In this document: positions 9,513 through 17,250 of the stretch, one piece after another
How the letters are laid out: each line of letters opens with the position of its first letter
Position numbering within the stretch: the stretch's first letter is position 1
Source of the DNA: an uncultured Alphaproteobacteria bacterium
GTDB taxonomy: Bacteria > Pseudomonadota > Alphaproteobacteria > HIMB59 > GCA-002718135
Length of the DNA: 64,000 nt
Direction of reading: 5' to 3'
Assembly: GCA_902576125.1 (NCBI GenBank)
Contig: CACGUF010000001.1
Span: 186,001 to 250,000, forward strand
Position numbers and translations under genes: made by a program
Notes under the pieces: generated by a model
Seen by the model: the letters and a program-made list of their open reading frames with translations, nothing else
Told to the model about the DNA's origin: nothing
Databases searched by the model: none

Positions 9513-10304
9513 GTGGTTAACATAGATGATATAAGAGAAATTTTATATAATATTAGTAATGAAATTATATTACCAAGTTTTGGGAATTTATCCAATAATC
9601 AAATTTCATATAAAAATGAAAAAGATATAGTAACAGAAATTGATATTAAGGTCGAACAAGAGCTTTATTCTAACTTATCAAAAATGATTAAAGATTCTAA
9701 GTTTATTGGAGAAGAAACTTATTCTAGAGATCCCTCTATTTTAAATTACTATATATCAGATAATTATTGCTGGACTGTTGATCCTATAGATGGAACTAGT
9801 AATTTTGCAAAATCAAAAGAAAGATTTGCAGTAATGGTATCATTGACTAAGCATAAGCAAATAATTCAATCATTTATTTATAAACCTATTAGTGAAGAAT
9901 TTATGTTTGCTGATAAAACAGGAACTTTTTTTAATAATAAAAAAATCAAATTAAGTGTAAATACAACAATTGAAAATTCAAATGGTTCTATAAGTACAAA
10001 GTATTGGGATGGAAATAAAAAAGAAAAGTTAATTGCAATAAAAGATAAATTTAAAAATATTAATTCTTATGGATCAATTGGTTGCGAATACTTTGATATT
10101 GTGCTTGGAATAAGGGATTTTGCTTTATTATCACGATTGTACCCTTGGGATCATATACCAGGTGTATTTATTGTAAGACAAGCAGGAGGTCATGATTGTC
10201 ATTTTGATAAATTAGAATATAAATTTTATGAAAATTCAAAAAATTTAGTTGTGAGCAGTTCAAAAAATTTAAATTATCAAATATTAAACCTAATTGGAGA
10301 ATAA
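9513..10304 (+). CDS. Inositol monophosphatase family phosphatase
   Basis: This 263-residue protein is a metal-dependent phosphatase of the IMPase/FBPase/CysQ superfamily. The motifs are GEETYS (metal-binding glutamate), WTVDPIDGTSNF (two metal aspartates near residues 90-93) and PWDHIPGVFIVRQAGG. Substrates in this family include inositol phosphate, histidinol phosphate and phosphoadenosine phosphate; the sequence does not decide between them. The start is a GTG at 9513, 5 bases after dat; no in-frame ATG precedes the conserved region. It sits where hfq would be expected. Confidence 0.85.
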   Translation: MVNIDDIREILYNISNEIILPSFGNLSNNQISYKNEKDIVTEIDIKVEQELYSNLSKMIKDSKFIGEETYSRDPSILNYYISDNYCWTVDPIDGTSNFAKSKERFAVMVSLTKHKQIIQSFIYKPISEEFMFADKTGTFFNNKKIKLSVNTTIENSNGSISTKYWDGNKKEKLIAIKDKFKNINSYGSIGCEYFDIVLGIRDFALLSRLYPWDHIPGVFIVRQAGGHDCHFDKLEYKFYENSKNLVVSSSKNLNYQILNLIGE

Positions 10305-10308
10305 TTAT

Positions 10309-11181
10309 ATGGAAATAAAAAATGTTACTTTTATTGGTCTTGGCGTTATGGGTTATAACATGGCAGGTCATCTAAAAAAAAATAACTACAACACAACTGT
10401 TTATAATAGAACTAATTCAGTTGCAGATAAATGGGTTAATGAATTTTCAGGATTAGCAAAATTAACTCCAGGTGAAGCATCATCTGATGCTCAAATAGTT
10501 TTTATATGTGTAGGAAGAGATGAAGATTTAGTATCTGTAATGGAAGGCAATGATGGAATAATAAATAATATTAAAGAAAACACTATAATAGTAGACCATA
10601 CAACTGCTTCAGCAGATATTGCCAAAAAATATTATAAAAAAGCAAAAGATAATAATTTTTACTTTCTTGATGCGCCTGTTTCTGGCGGTCAAGCAGGAGC
10701 AGAGAATGGCATTTTGTCAATAATGGTTGGTGGGGATGAAGAGCATTTTCAAATAGCAAAACCTGTGATGAGTTCATATGGTAAAACTATAGAATTAATA
10801 GGTTCAACTGGTTCAGGTCAATTAGCTAAAATGATTAACCAAATTTGTATTGCAGGCTTGGTTCAGGGTTTATCAGAGGCAATGGCATTTGGAAAAAAAG
10901 CAAATTTAAATATGGAAAAAGTATTGCAAGTAATTTCTAAAGGCGCAGCACAATCTTGGCAAATGGAGAATAGATATAAAACTATGCTTAATGGAGAATA
11001 TGAATTTGGCTTTGCAGTTGATTGGATGAGAAAAGATTTATCAATTTGTTTTAATGAAGCTAAAAAAAATGGTGCCTCCCTTCCTGTAACTAAAATTGTT
11101 GATAAATACTATGAGGAAGTTCAAGAGAATGGTGGATCTAGATACGATACGTCATCATTAATGACATTAGTTGATGATTAA
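10309..11181 (+). CDS. NAD(P)-dependent beta-hydroxyacid dehydrogenase (3-hydroxyisobutyrate dehydrogenase family)
   Basis: The protein has the family layout: an N-terminal Rossmann motif FIGLGVMGYNMAGHL, the substrate-binding segment DAPVSGGQAGAENGILSIMVGG, and the catalytic-lysine segment GSGQLAKMINQ. The family covers 3-hydroxyisobutyrate dehydrogenase (valine catabolism) and tartronate semialdehyde reductase (glyoxylate/glycerate metabolism), and the exact substrate cannot be fixed by reading. I place the start at ATG 10309, not at the upstream in-frame TTG, because GGAGA at 10296-10300 forms a good ribosome-binding site 8 bases before it. Confidence 0.88.
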   Translation: MEIKNVTFIGLGVMGYNMAGHLKKNNYNTTVYNRTNSVADKWVNEFSGLAKLTPGEASSDAQIVFICVGRDEDLVSVMEGNDGIINNIKENTIIVDHTTASADIAKKYYKKAKDNNFYFLDAPVSGGQAGAENGILSIMVGGDEEHFQIAKPVMSSYGKTIELIGSTGSGQLAKMINQICIAGLVQGLSEAMAFGKKANLNMEKVLQVISKGAAQSWQMENRYKTMLNGEYEFGFAVDWMRKDLSICFNEAKKNGASLPVTKIVDKYYEEVQENGGSRYDTSSLMTLVDD

Positions 11182-12079
11182 TTCAAAAAGTATTTATTTT
11201 GCTTTTATATTATTAGTTGCCTCTTCACTCTTTTGGTCAGGTAATTTTTTTACTGGAAAAGTAGCCTCTCTATATAATTTAACACCTTTTAAATTGAGTT
11301 TTTTGAGATGGTCTCTTGCTTTTCTTTTATTATTACCTTTTACTTATCGTAAAATTATTGAAGATTTTGATAAATATAAAAAAAATTTGATTTTTTTAAT
11401 AATTACATCGATACTCGGTGTTACTATATTCAATTCTTTTACCTATTTATCTTTAGAAACATCAATGGTGATTAATTCATCGATAATGGCATCAATAACA
11501 CCTTTATTAATTATTTTTTTTTCATGGGTATTATATAAAACCCCAACTTATTTCATGCAATTTTTTGGTATAATATTGTCAATCATCGGAGTGCTGCTCA
11601 TTATTTCAAAAGCTAATATTAATAATCTCTTGAGTTTAAATTTTACTAGAGGAGATTTATGGATGTTAGGTGCAGTTTTTGCATGGGGCTTATATTCTGT
11701 TTTATTAAAAAAAATTGATCGTACTCTCTCACAACTTGCCACTTTAGAGGTGATGATTTTTATTGGCTTAATATTTATTTTTCCGTTTTATCTTTTGGAA
11801 GCTCAAAATAACTCTTATTTACCTAAAGACTCAACTGAAATTTTGATGATTAGCTACGTTGCGATATTTGCAAGTATCACTTCGTTTTTTGCATGGAACA
11901 AAGGAGTCTCAATTTTGGGTGCAAATAAAGCCAGCCTTTTTTTACACCTTATTCCTGTTTTTAGTTCAATGTGGGCAATTATGTTTCTTGGAGAAAAATT
12001 TTCTTTTTTTCATTTAATAGGAACTATCTTTATTATTTTTGGAATAGTGCTATCTAATATTAAGAAACAAAAATTATGA
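11174..12079 (+). CDS. DMT-family (EamA) transporter
   Basis: This hydrophobic protein of about 300 residues has roughly ten membrane spans in two repeats of five, as in EamA drug/metabolite exporters such as RhaT- and YdcZ-like permeases. The first repeat ends with the SIIGVLLIISK segment and the second begins with GDLWMLGAVFAWGLYSVLLKK, both typical. The substrate is unknown. I choose ATG 11174 over the TTG immediately before it. It overlaps the end of the dehydrogenase gene, and its own stop overlaps the msrB start in an ATGA, so the genes are translationally coupled. Confidence 0.88.
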   Translation: MINSKSIYFAFILLVASSLFWSGNFFTGKVASLYNLTPFKLSFLRWSLAFLLLLPFTYRKIIEDFDKYKKNLIFLIITSILGVTIFNSFTYLSLETSMVINSSIMASITPLLIIFFSWVLYKTPTYFMQFFGIILSIIGVLLIISKANINNLLSLNFTRGDLWMLGAVFAWGLYSVLLKKIDRTLSQLATLEVMIFIGLIFIFPFYLLEAQNNSYLPKDSTEILMISYVAIFASITSFFAWNKGVSILGANKASLFLHLIPVFSSMWAIMFLGEKFSFFHLIGTIFIIFGIVLSNIKKQKL

Positions 12080-12471
12080 ATAAACTAGTGAAATCTGATC
12101 AAGAGTGGAAGAAAATTCTTTCAGAAGAAGAATACTACATCACCAGACAAAAAGGGACTGAGCCGGCATTCTCTGGCAAAGCATTTGATATTACAAAAGA
12201 TGGAGTATTTAAATGCAGGTGTTGTGGAGCAGAATTATTTGAAAGAACATCAAAATATGAATCAGGATGTGGTTGGCCTAGTTTTTTTAAGGGCATATCA
12301 AATGATGCAATTAAAACAGAACAAGATACTTCTCACGGAATGATTAGAACCGAAATAATGTGTGCCACTTGTGATGCTCATTTAGGACATGTATTTGAAG
12401 ATGGGCCAGAACCAACAGGGCTAAGGTATTGCGTTAATTCACTATCCATTCAATATAAAGAATTTGATTAA
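12076..12471 (+). CDS. msrB: Peptide-methionine (R)-S-oxide reductase MsrB
   Basis: MsrB repairs the R-epimer of oxidised methionine in proteins. The 131-residue protein is full length. It has the zinc ligands C47/C50 (CRCCGAELF) and C96/C99 (CATCDAHLGHVF), the ESGCGWPSF segment, and the catalytic cysteine C119 in GLRYCVNS. The upstream ATGA overlap couples it to the EamA transporter. Its stop is only 2 bases from the stop of the convergent small gene, so there is no room for a separate terminator. Confidence 0.96.
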   Translation: MNKLVKSDQEWKKILSEEEYYITRQKGTEPAFSGKAFDITKDGVFKCRCCGAELFERTSKYESGCGWPSFFKGISNDAIKTEQDTSHGMIRTEIMCATCDAHLGHVFEDGPEPTGLRYCVNSLSIQYKEFD

Positions 12472-12473
12472 TT

Positions 12474-12701
12474 TTAATTAGGATTTTGTTTTAAAAATTC
12501 TAAATATTGCACCACTTTGTCAAATTTTTCATCTGGTATATCTTTGTAAGTCATTTTAAAATGAGTCTTTACCTCTAAAGCTACGTGAGCATAGGGATTG
12601 CGCCCTTTAGGATGATTTGGATGATTAGGTAGTTTACCTAACAACTCATCTCCAGTTACTTGTATCAACTTCCATAGTTTACTTGCATTTTCTTTATTCA
12701 A
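12474..12701 (-). CDS. Small conserved-looking protein with ORF6C-like C-terminus
   Basis: This 75-residue soluble protein has no signal peptide or membrane span. Residues 25-39 are rich in His/Pro/Asn (LPNHPNHPKGRNPYAH). The second half, with FKMTYKDIPDEKFDKVVQYLEFL, resembles the helical ORF6C-type domain found at the end of some phage-derived regulators; that resemblance is from memory and weak. It starts 2 bases after the C1B peptidase stop, so the two are probably cotranscribed. The function is unknown. Confidence 0.65.
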   Translation of the reverse strand: MNKENASKLWKLIQVTGDELLGKLPNHPNHPKGRNPYAHVALEVKTHFKMTYKDIPDEKFDKVVQYLEFLKQNPN

Positions 12702-12703
12702 AG

Positions 12704-14026
12704 TTACTTAGCTAAAGCTCCCATAGGGTCCCATGGTTCCAAAGATACTGGCTCTATATCAAGATATTTTAATAATTTTTTACTGAGATATTTTTTATCA
12801 ACAACAACTTCGTAGGTATATTCATCAAACCATTCATCAGTCATCATCATATAACCTTTATTACCACTCTTTGTGCCCCAGCTATTTTCAATTTTCCATT
12901 TAGTTGATTTTCTGCTTTTTACATCGACACCAGTTAGTAACATAGCATGGGTCATCTCACTATCACCGTATTCTAGTCGAGTTTGTTTATTTATTTTAAA
13001 TGATGTTTGAAAAACATTCTCATAGTCAAAAATACCCATATCAAGTACACCCATATCTCTGCTAAATCTCTTACCAACATCACATCCAAACCAAACTGCT
13101 TCATTATCTTTAATTGATTGCATAGCAGATTTTTTTAGCTCAGATATATCCACGTTGAGATATTTTATTTCTTGTCCTTCAATAACATTACCCAAATATT
13201 CAACGGTATATATTGTGTTAAAATTTTTATTACTCATTGGAGCATGTATCAAACAAACTTTATCTTTAATGTTTATATCAGCATATTTTTTTACAAATGC
13301 CTTAGGTGATGTATCTGTAATTGAAATATAATTGTTATCTTTATCTCTTGTAGACCAGTTCACAACCTCTGGTGGTTGACCAAGAAACATCGCCAATAAG
13401 TTATAAATGGTCTCCATCATATCTTTCTTCAAGGACGTTGATTGTTTAGCAGATTTTTTTCTTAAGACAGAAGCAAATTCCCTTAGTTTGTGTGTTAAGA
13501 TGTAATTCATTGCCATAGATTTACTACTATGATTGGTTTCTGGCATTACATCTTTTGGCACTGCTCCGTATTTTTCAATAAGATTTACAAACATATCCCA
13601 TTGACCACCATCTTGAACTGGAGCTTTAACAAGATGCATAATTAATCTACTGTCATATTTGTGATCTCTTGTTTTAATTATATTTTCTAAAAAATAATTT
13701 GCCTTTTCTAATTTATCCCAAAACATAAAATAGTTTTGAGAGAACTCGAAGTTATTTAGATTAAGTTTATTTACAACTTCTAATCTCATTAAATTTAGCC
13801 CTGCAAATCCCCAGCATCTTCCTGAGGCCATTTGATTTGTAGCGGGTAGTTCTTTTTCAATTAAATGAGAAAAATGATGATTAATTTTACTAAAATTTTC
13901 CCAATTAAGCGCAACTGTGTTTAAATCGTTTTTGATTAATGCATTCCTTGATGCGATATTTTTATTATTTTTTATAAACTTATTCCTATATTTTTTGACG
14001 TCCTTTAGAGATATATTTTTAGGCAT
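12704..14026 (-). CDS. pepC: C1B cysteine peptidase (bleomycin hydrolase / aminopeptidase C type)
   Basis: The 440-residue protein matches the papain-like bleomycin hydrolase family in length and all catalytic positions: oxyanion glutamine Q65 and nucleophile C71 in NQMASGRCWGF, H360 in SEMTHAMLLTGV, and N381 in WKIENSWGT. The extreme C-terminus, EPWDPMGALAK, is the family's conserved tail, which in studied members reaches into the active site and sets aminopeptidase activity. There is no signal peptide, so it is presumably a cytoplasmic peptide-trimming enzyme, probably hexameric as in the family. It is known mainly from Firmicutes, Bacteroidetes and eukaryotes, so its presence here is notable. 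Confidence 0.93.
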   Translation of the reverse strand: MPKNISLKDVKKYRNKFIKNNKNIASRNALIKNDLNTVALNWENFSKINHHFSHLIEKELPATNQMASGRCWGFAGLNLMRLEVVNKLNLNNFEFSQNYFMFWDKLEKANYFLENIIKTRDHKYDSRLIMHLVKAPVQDGGQWDMFVNLIEKYGAVPKDVMPETNHSSKSMAMNYILTHKLREFASVLRKKSAKQSTSLKKDMMETIYNLLAMFLGQPPEVVNWSTRDKDNNYISITDTSPKAFVKKYADINIKDKVCLIHAPMSNKNFNTIYTVEYLGNVIEGQEIKYLNVDISELKKSAMQSIKDNEAVWFGCDVGKRFSRDMGVLDMGIFDYENVFQTSFKINKQTRLEYGDSEMTHAMLLTGVDVKSRKSTKWKIENSWGTKSGNKGYMMMTDEWFDEYTYEVVVDKKYLSKKLLKYLDIEPVSLEPWDPMGALAK

Positions 14027-14067
14027 ATATTATATTTAAGGCTATTTCAGTTTAAATCAAATCTATT

Positions 14068-16581
14068 TTATTTTTTCTTTTTCTTTAAACCTATTTTTTG
14101 CTTTCTATCATCAATTAGTTTTATTGCATCCTCAAGATTCAAACTATCAATTGTTTGGTCACCTAGAAGTGATGCATTAATTTTTCCACATTTTACATAT
14201 GGTCCAAATTTACCGTCATGTGCTGTAATATTCTTTTTTTCACTAGGATGTTCACCAAAAGTTTTAAGTGTTGCATTACCTCTTTGTGTTGGTTTTGCAA
14301 TTAACTCAATTGCTCTATCTAGTTCAATATCAAGAATATTATCTGTTTTTTCTAGGGCTTTATATTTTTTATCATGCAGAATATATGGTCCGTACATACC
14401 AATTCCAGCACTAACTGTTTTATTAGTTTCAGGATGAAATCCTAACTTTCTTGGTAATCCTAATAACTGTATTGCTGTATTCAGACCAATTTCATTGGGT
14501 TCAAAATTTTTTGGTATGGAAACTCTTTTAGGTTTCTTTTCTGGAGTTCCTTCACCAACTTGCATATAAAAACCATACGGACCTTTTCTTAAAGTAATAA
14601 TTTCATTTGTTTCAGGATAAATACCAATTTCTTTTGGACCAGCTAAAGCAGTTCCATCTTTGTCATTTAATTGATTAAATTGAACTGTGTATTTACAATC
14701 AGGATAATTTGAACATCCTATAAAACCTCCAAACTTTCCTACTTTGATTCCAAGTCTTCCATTATCACAGGTTGGACATTTTCTACTTTCATCTTTTCCC
14801 TCTGGTGGAAAAAAATGCGCACCTAATGCATCATCAAGCACATCAATAACTTCTCTATTTGATTTTCCAACAGTATCATCACATAATTGTTTAAAAGTCT
14901 CCCAGAATTTTCTTAAAACTTCTTTCCAGTCTAGTTTACCATCAGAAATGTCATCTAATTGATTTTCTAAATCAGCAGTAAAGTCATACTCAACATATTG
15001 GTTGAAATATTTTTCTAGAAATATAGATACTATACGTCCTCTATCATGAGGATTGAAACGTTTCTTATCCAAAATAACATAATCTCTATCTTGCAACACT
15101 TTAATAATAGAAGCATATGTTGAAGGTCTCCCAATTCCTAGTTCCTCTAATTTCTTAACCAAGCTTGCCTCTGTATATCGAGGAGGGGGCATAGTGAAAT
15201 GTTGATTTTTTACTACATTTTTTAGATCTAGTTCTTCTCCTTCAATAATTTTAGGTAGTATTGTTTCTTTTTCCTCATCCTTATCATCATCTTTTGCTTC
15301 TTGATAAACTTTGTACATTCCAGGAAATTTTATTGTAGAGCCATTTGCTCTAAGACTTATTTTTTCATCAGAACTTACTATATCAACTGCAACTTGGTCA
15401 AGAATAGCACTAGCCATTTGAGAAGATACAGCTCTTTGCCAAATAATTTCATACAATTTGAATTCTTCACCAGTAATATATTGCTTGATATCTTTTGGAG
15501 TAAAGTAAATATTAGTAGGTCTAATACATTCATGAGCTTCTTGAGCGTTTTTTGCTTTAGATTTGTACACTCTAGGACTATCTGGAAGATATTCAGAGCC
15601 ATAATTTTCATTTACAAAGTTACGCACTTGATTAACAGCCTCATTAGACATAACAACACTATCTGTTCTCATGTAAGTTATCAAACCTGTAGTCTCACCA
15701 TTAATTTCAGTTCCTTCATAAAGTTTTTGAGCAGTTCGCATAGTTTGACTGGCACTTAAACCTAATTTACGACTTGACTCAATTTGCATTGTGGAAGTTG
15801 TAAAAGCTGGGTAGGGATTTCTTTTTGCTTCTTTTTTGATAATATTACCAACTTTAAATGTTGAGTTTTTAATTTTTTCATAAATTTCTGAAGCCTGTTT
15901 TTCATTTTTAATTTCTAATTTATCTACTTTATTTGCATCAAATTTAGTAAGGCGTGAGTTAATAAGTTTATCTTCACTATTTAAAAAATTAGCTTGAATT
16001 GACCAATATTCCTCAGGATTAAATTTTTCTATTTCTAACTCTCTTTCACTAATAATTCTAAGAGCAACAGATTGCACCCTGCCTGCTGATTTTGAACCAG
16101 GTAGTTTTCTCCAGAGTACAGGCGATAGTGTAAATCCTACTAAAAAATCTAGAGCTCTTCTAGCTAAATAGGCATTCACTAAATTTTTATCAATTTCTCG
16201 AGGTGTCTTTAAACTATCTAGGACAGCATTTTTTGTAATTTCATTAAAAGTAACACGGTGAATGTTTAGTTTAGATAGTGAGGCATTGTCTTTCAATAGT
16301 TTTTCAACATGCCAAGCAATGGCCTCTCCTTCACGATCAGGATCAGTAGCTAAATACAGATTTTCAGACTTTTTTGCTGCATCAGTTATTTCTTTTATAA
16401 CTTTTTTTCCTCTATCACTAGTTTCCCACTTCATTTTGAAGTCGTTTTCAGTGTCTATTGCATCATTTTTAGCAGATAAATCTCGTACATGACCAACACT
16501 GGCCAAAACTTTAAAGTCAGAACCTAAATATTTATTAATAGATTTTGCTTTTGATGGTGACTCAACAATTAATACATTCAT
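14068..16581 (-). CDS. topA: DNA topoisomerase I (type IA)
   Basis: TopA relaxes negative supercoils. The 837-residue protein starts with the TOPRIM motif MNVLIVESPSKAKSI, carries the TOPRIM acidic motif in TDPDREGEAIAWH, and has the catalytic tyrosine Y303 in ITYMRTDS. A zinc finger with two CxxC-type pairs (CPTCDNGRLG ... GCSNYPDCKY) lies near residues 590-625, followed by three TOPRIM_C-like repeats and a lysine-rich tail. The layout is typical of alphaproteobacteria. A 152-residue antisense open frame inside it is a shadow. In many alphaproteobacteria dprA lies between plsY and topA; here it does not. Confidence 0.97.
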   Translation of the reverse strand: MNVLIVESPSKAKSINKYLGSDFKVLASVGHVRDLSAKNDAIDTENDFKMKWETSDRGKKVIKEITDAAKKSENLYLATDPDREGEAIAWHVEKLLKDNASLSKLNIHRVTFNEITKNAVLDSLKTPREIDKNLVNAYLARRALDFLVGFTLSPVLWRKLPGSKSAGRVQSVALRIISERELEIEKFNPEEYWSIQANFLNSEDKLINSRLTKFDANKVDKLEIKNEKQASEIYEKIKNSTFKVGNIIKKEAKRNPYPAFTTSTMQIESSRKLGLSASQTMRTAQKLYEGTEINGETTGLITYMRTDSVVMSNEAVNQVRNFVNENYGSEYLPDSPRVYKSKAKNAQEAHECIRPTNIYFTPKDIKQYITGEEFKLYEIIWQRAVSSQMASAILDQVAVDIVSSDEKISLRANGSTIKFPGMYKVYQEAKDDDKDEEKETILPKIIEGEELDLKNVVKNQHFTMPPPRYTEASLVKKLEELGIGRPSTYASIIKVLQDRDYVILDKKRFNPHDRGRIVSIFLEKYFNQYVEYDFTADLENQLDDISDGKLDWKEVLRKFWETFKQLCDDTVGKSNREVIDVLDDALGAHFFPPEGKDESRKCPTCDNGRLGIKVGKFGGFIGCSNYPDCKYTVQFNQLNDKDGTALAGPKEIGIYPETNEIITLRKGPYGFYMQVGEGTPEKKPKRVSIPKNFEPNEIGLNTAIQLLGLPRKLGFHPETNKTVSAGIGMYGPYILHDKKYKALEKTDNILDIELDRAIELIAKPTQRGNATLKTFGEHPSEKKNITAHDGKFGPYVKCGKINASLLGDQTIDSLNLEDAIKLIDDRKQKIGLKKKKK

Positions 16582-16632
16582 AAAAATTTTAGTCCAAATT
16601 TCAGTTTAAACTTACTTCGTCAAGAATTTTTT

Positions 16633-16653
16633 AAAAAAAGTAGAATTCTACTT
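16633..16653 (-). terminator. Possible intrinsic terminator after plsY
   Basis: On the minus strand a perfect 16-base palindrome (AAGTAGAATTCTACTT, positions 16638-16653) forms a 6-bp stem with an AATT loop and runs directly into a T tract (16633-16639). It overlaps the plsY stop codon. The stem is short and A+T-rich, so termination strength is doubtful; it would separate pyrB-plsY from topA. Confidence 0.4.
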
Positions 16654-17250
16654 AGATAATTTTATTTTATTTTCAGTTCTATTTAACAATCTTTTTATGT
16701 TTTCTTGGTGTTTAATCATAATTATTAAGAGTAAATAAAATAATAAAATACCTAAATAATGACTAGAATTAATAAAAAAATAAATAGGGGGGATTAAACA
16801 TGCTGCTATTGAACTTAAAGAAGAATATTTAGATATCAAAGCTATAGCTAACCAAAAAACAATAAAAAACAATCCTAACATTGGATTTATTCCAAATAAA
16901 AAACCAATATATGTGGCTACACCTTTACCTCCTTTAAACTTTAACCAAATAGGAAATATGTGACCAAGAATAGAAAAATGACATAGAAATATAATTTTTA
17001 AAGTTTCAATATCATTAAAAAAAAAACTTAATATTATAAATGGTAAAAACCCTTTTAAAATATCTAAACATAATACAAAAAATGCTAGATACTTATTTCC
17101 AGTACGTAGTACGTTTGTCGCTCCAATATTACCAGATCCAATATTTCTTATATCACCATGCCCAAATAATTTTGGTATCAATAAGGCAAAAGGAATAGAT
17201 CCCAACAAATAAAAAAGAATTACAAAAAAAATATCAAGAATTAAGGGCAT
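16648..17250 (-). CDS. plsY: Glycerol-3-phosphate acyltransferase PlsY
   Basis: PlsY transfers the acyl group from acyl-phosphate to glycerol-3-phosphate, the first step of phospholipid synthesis. It uses the acyl-phosphate made by PlsX, encoded at 49542. The 200-residue membrane protein has about five spans and the family motifs GSGNIGATNVLR (near residue 37) and FKGGKGVATYIG (near residue 105). It overlaps the pyrB end by 17 bases. The pyrC gene usually located between pyrB and plsY in alphaproteobacteria is missing. Confidence 0.95.
   Translation of the reverse strand: MPLILDIFFVILFYLLGSIPFALLIPKLFGHGDIRNIGSGNIGATNVLRTGNKYLAFFVLCLDILKGFLPFIILSFFFNDIETLKIIFLCHFSILGHIFPIWLKFKGGKGVATYIGFLFGINPMLGLFFIVFWLAIALISKYSSLSSIAACLIPPIYFFINSSHYLGILLFYLLLIIMIKHQENIKRLLNRTENKIKLSK

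Noticed and set aside
10294-10308. TTG 10294 as the start of the beta-hydroxyacid dehydrogenase
   Set aside because: ATG 10309 has a better ribosome-binding site and gives the standard N-terminus of the Rossmann fold.
15301-15759. A 152-residue plus-strand open frame inside topA
   Set aside because: It is antisense to an unambiguous topA, has no family resemblance, and is biased as expected for a complement frame of coding DNA.
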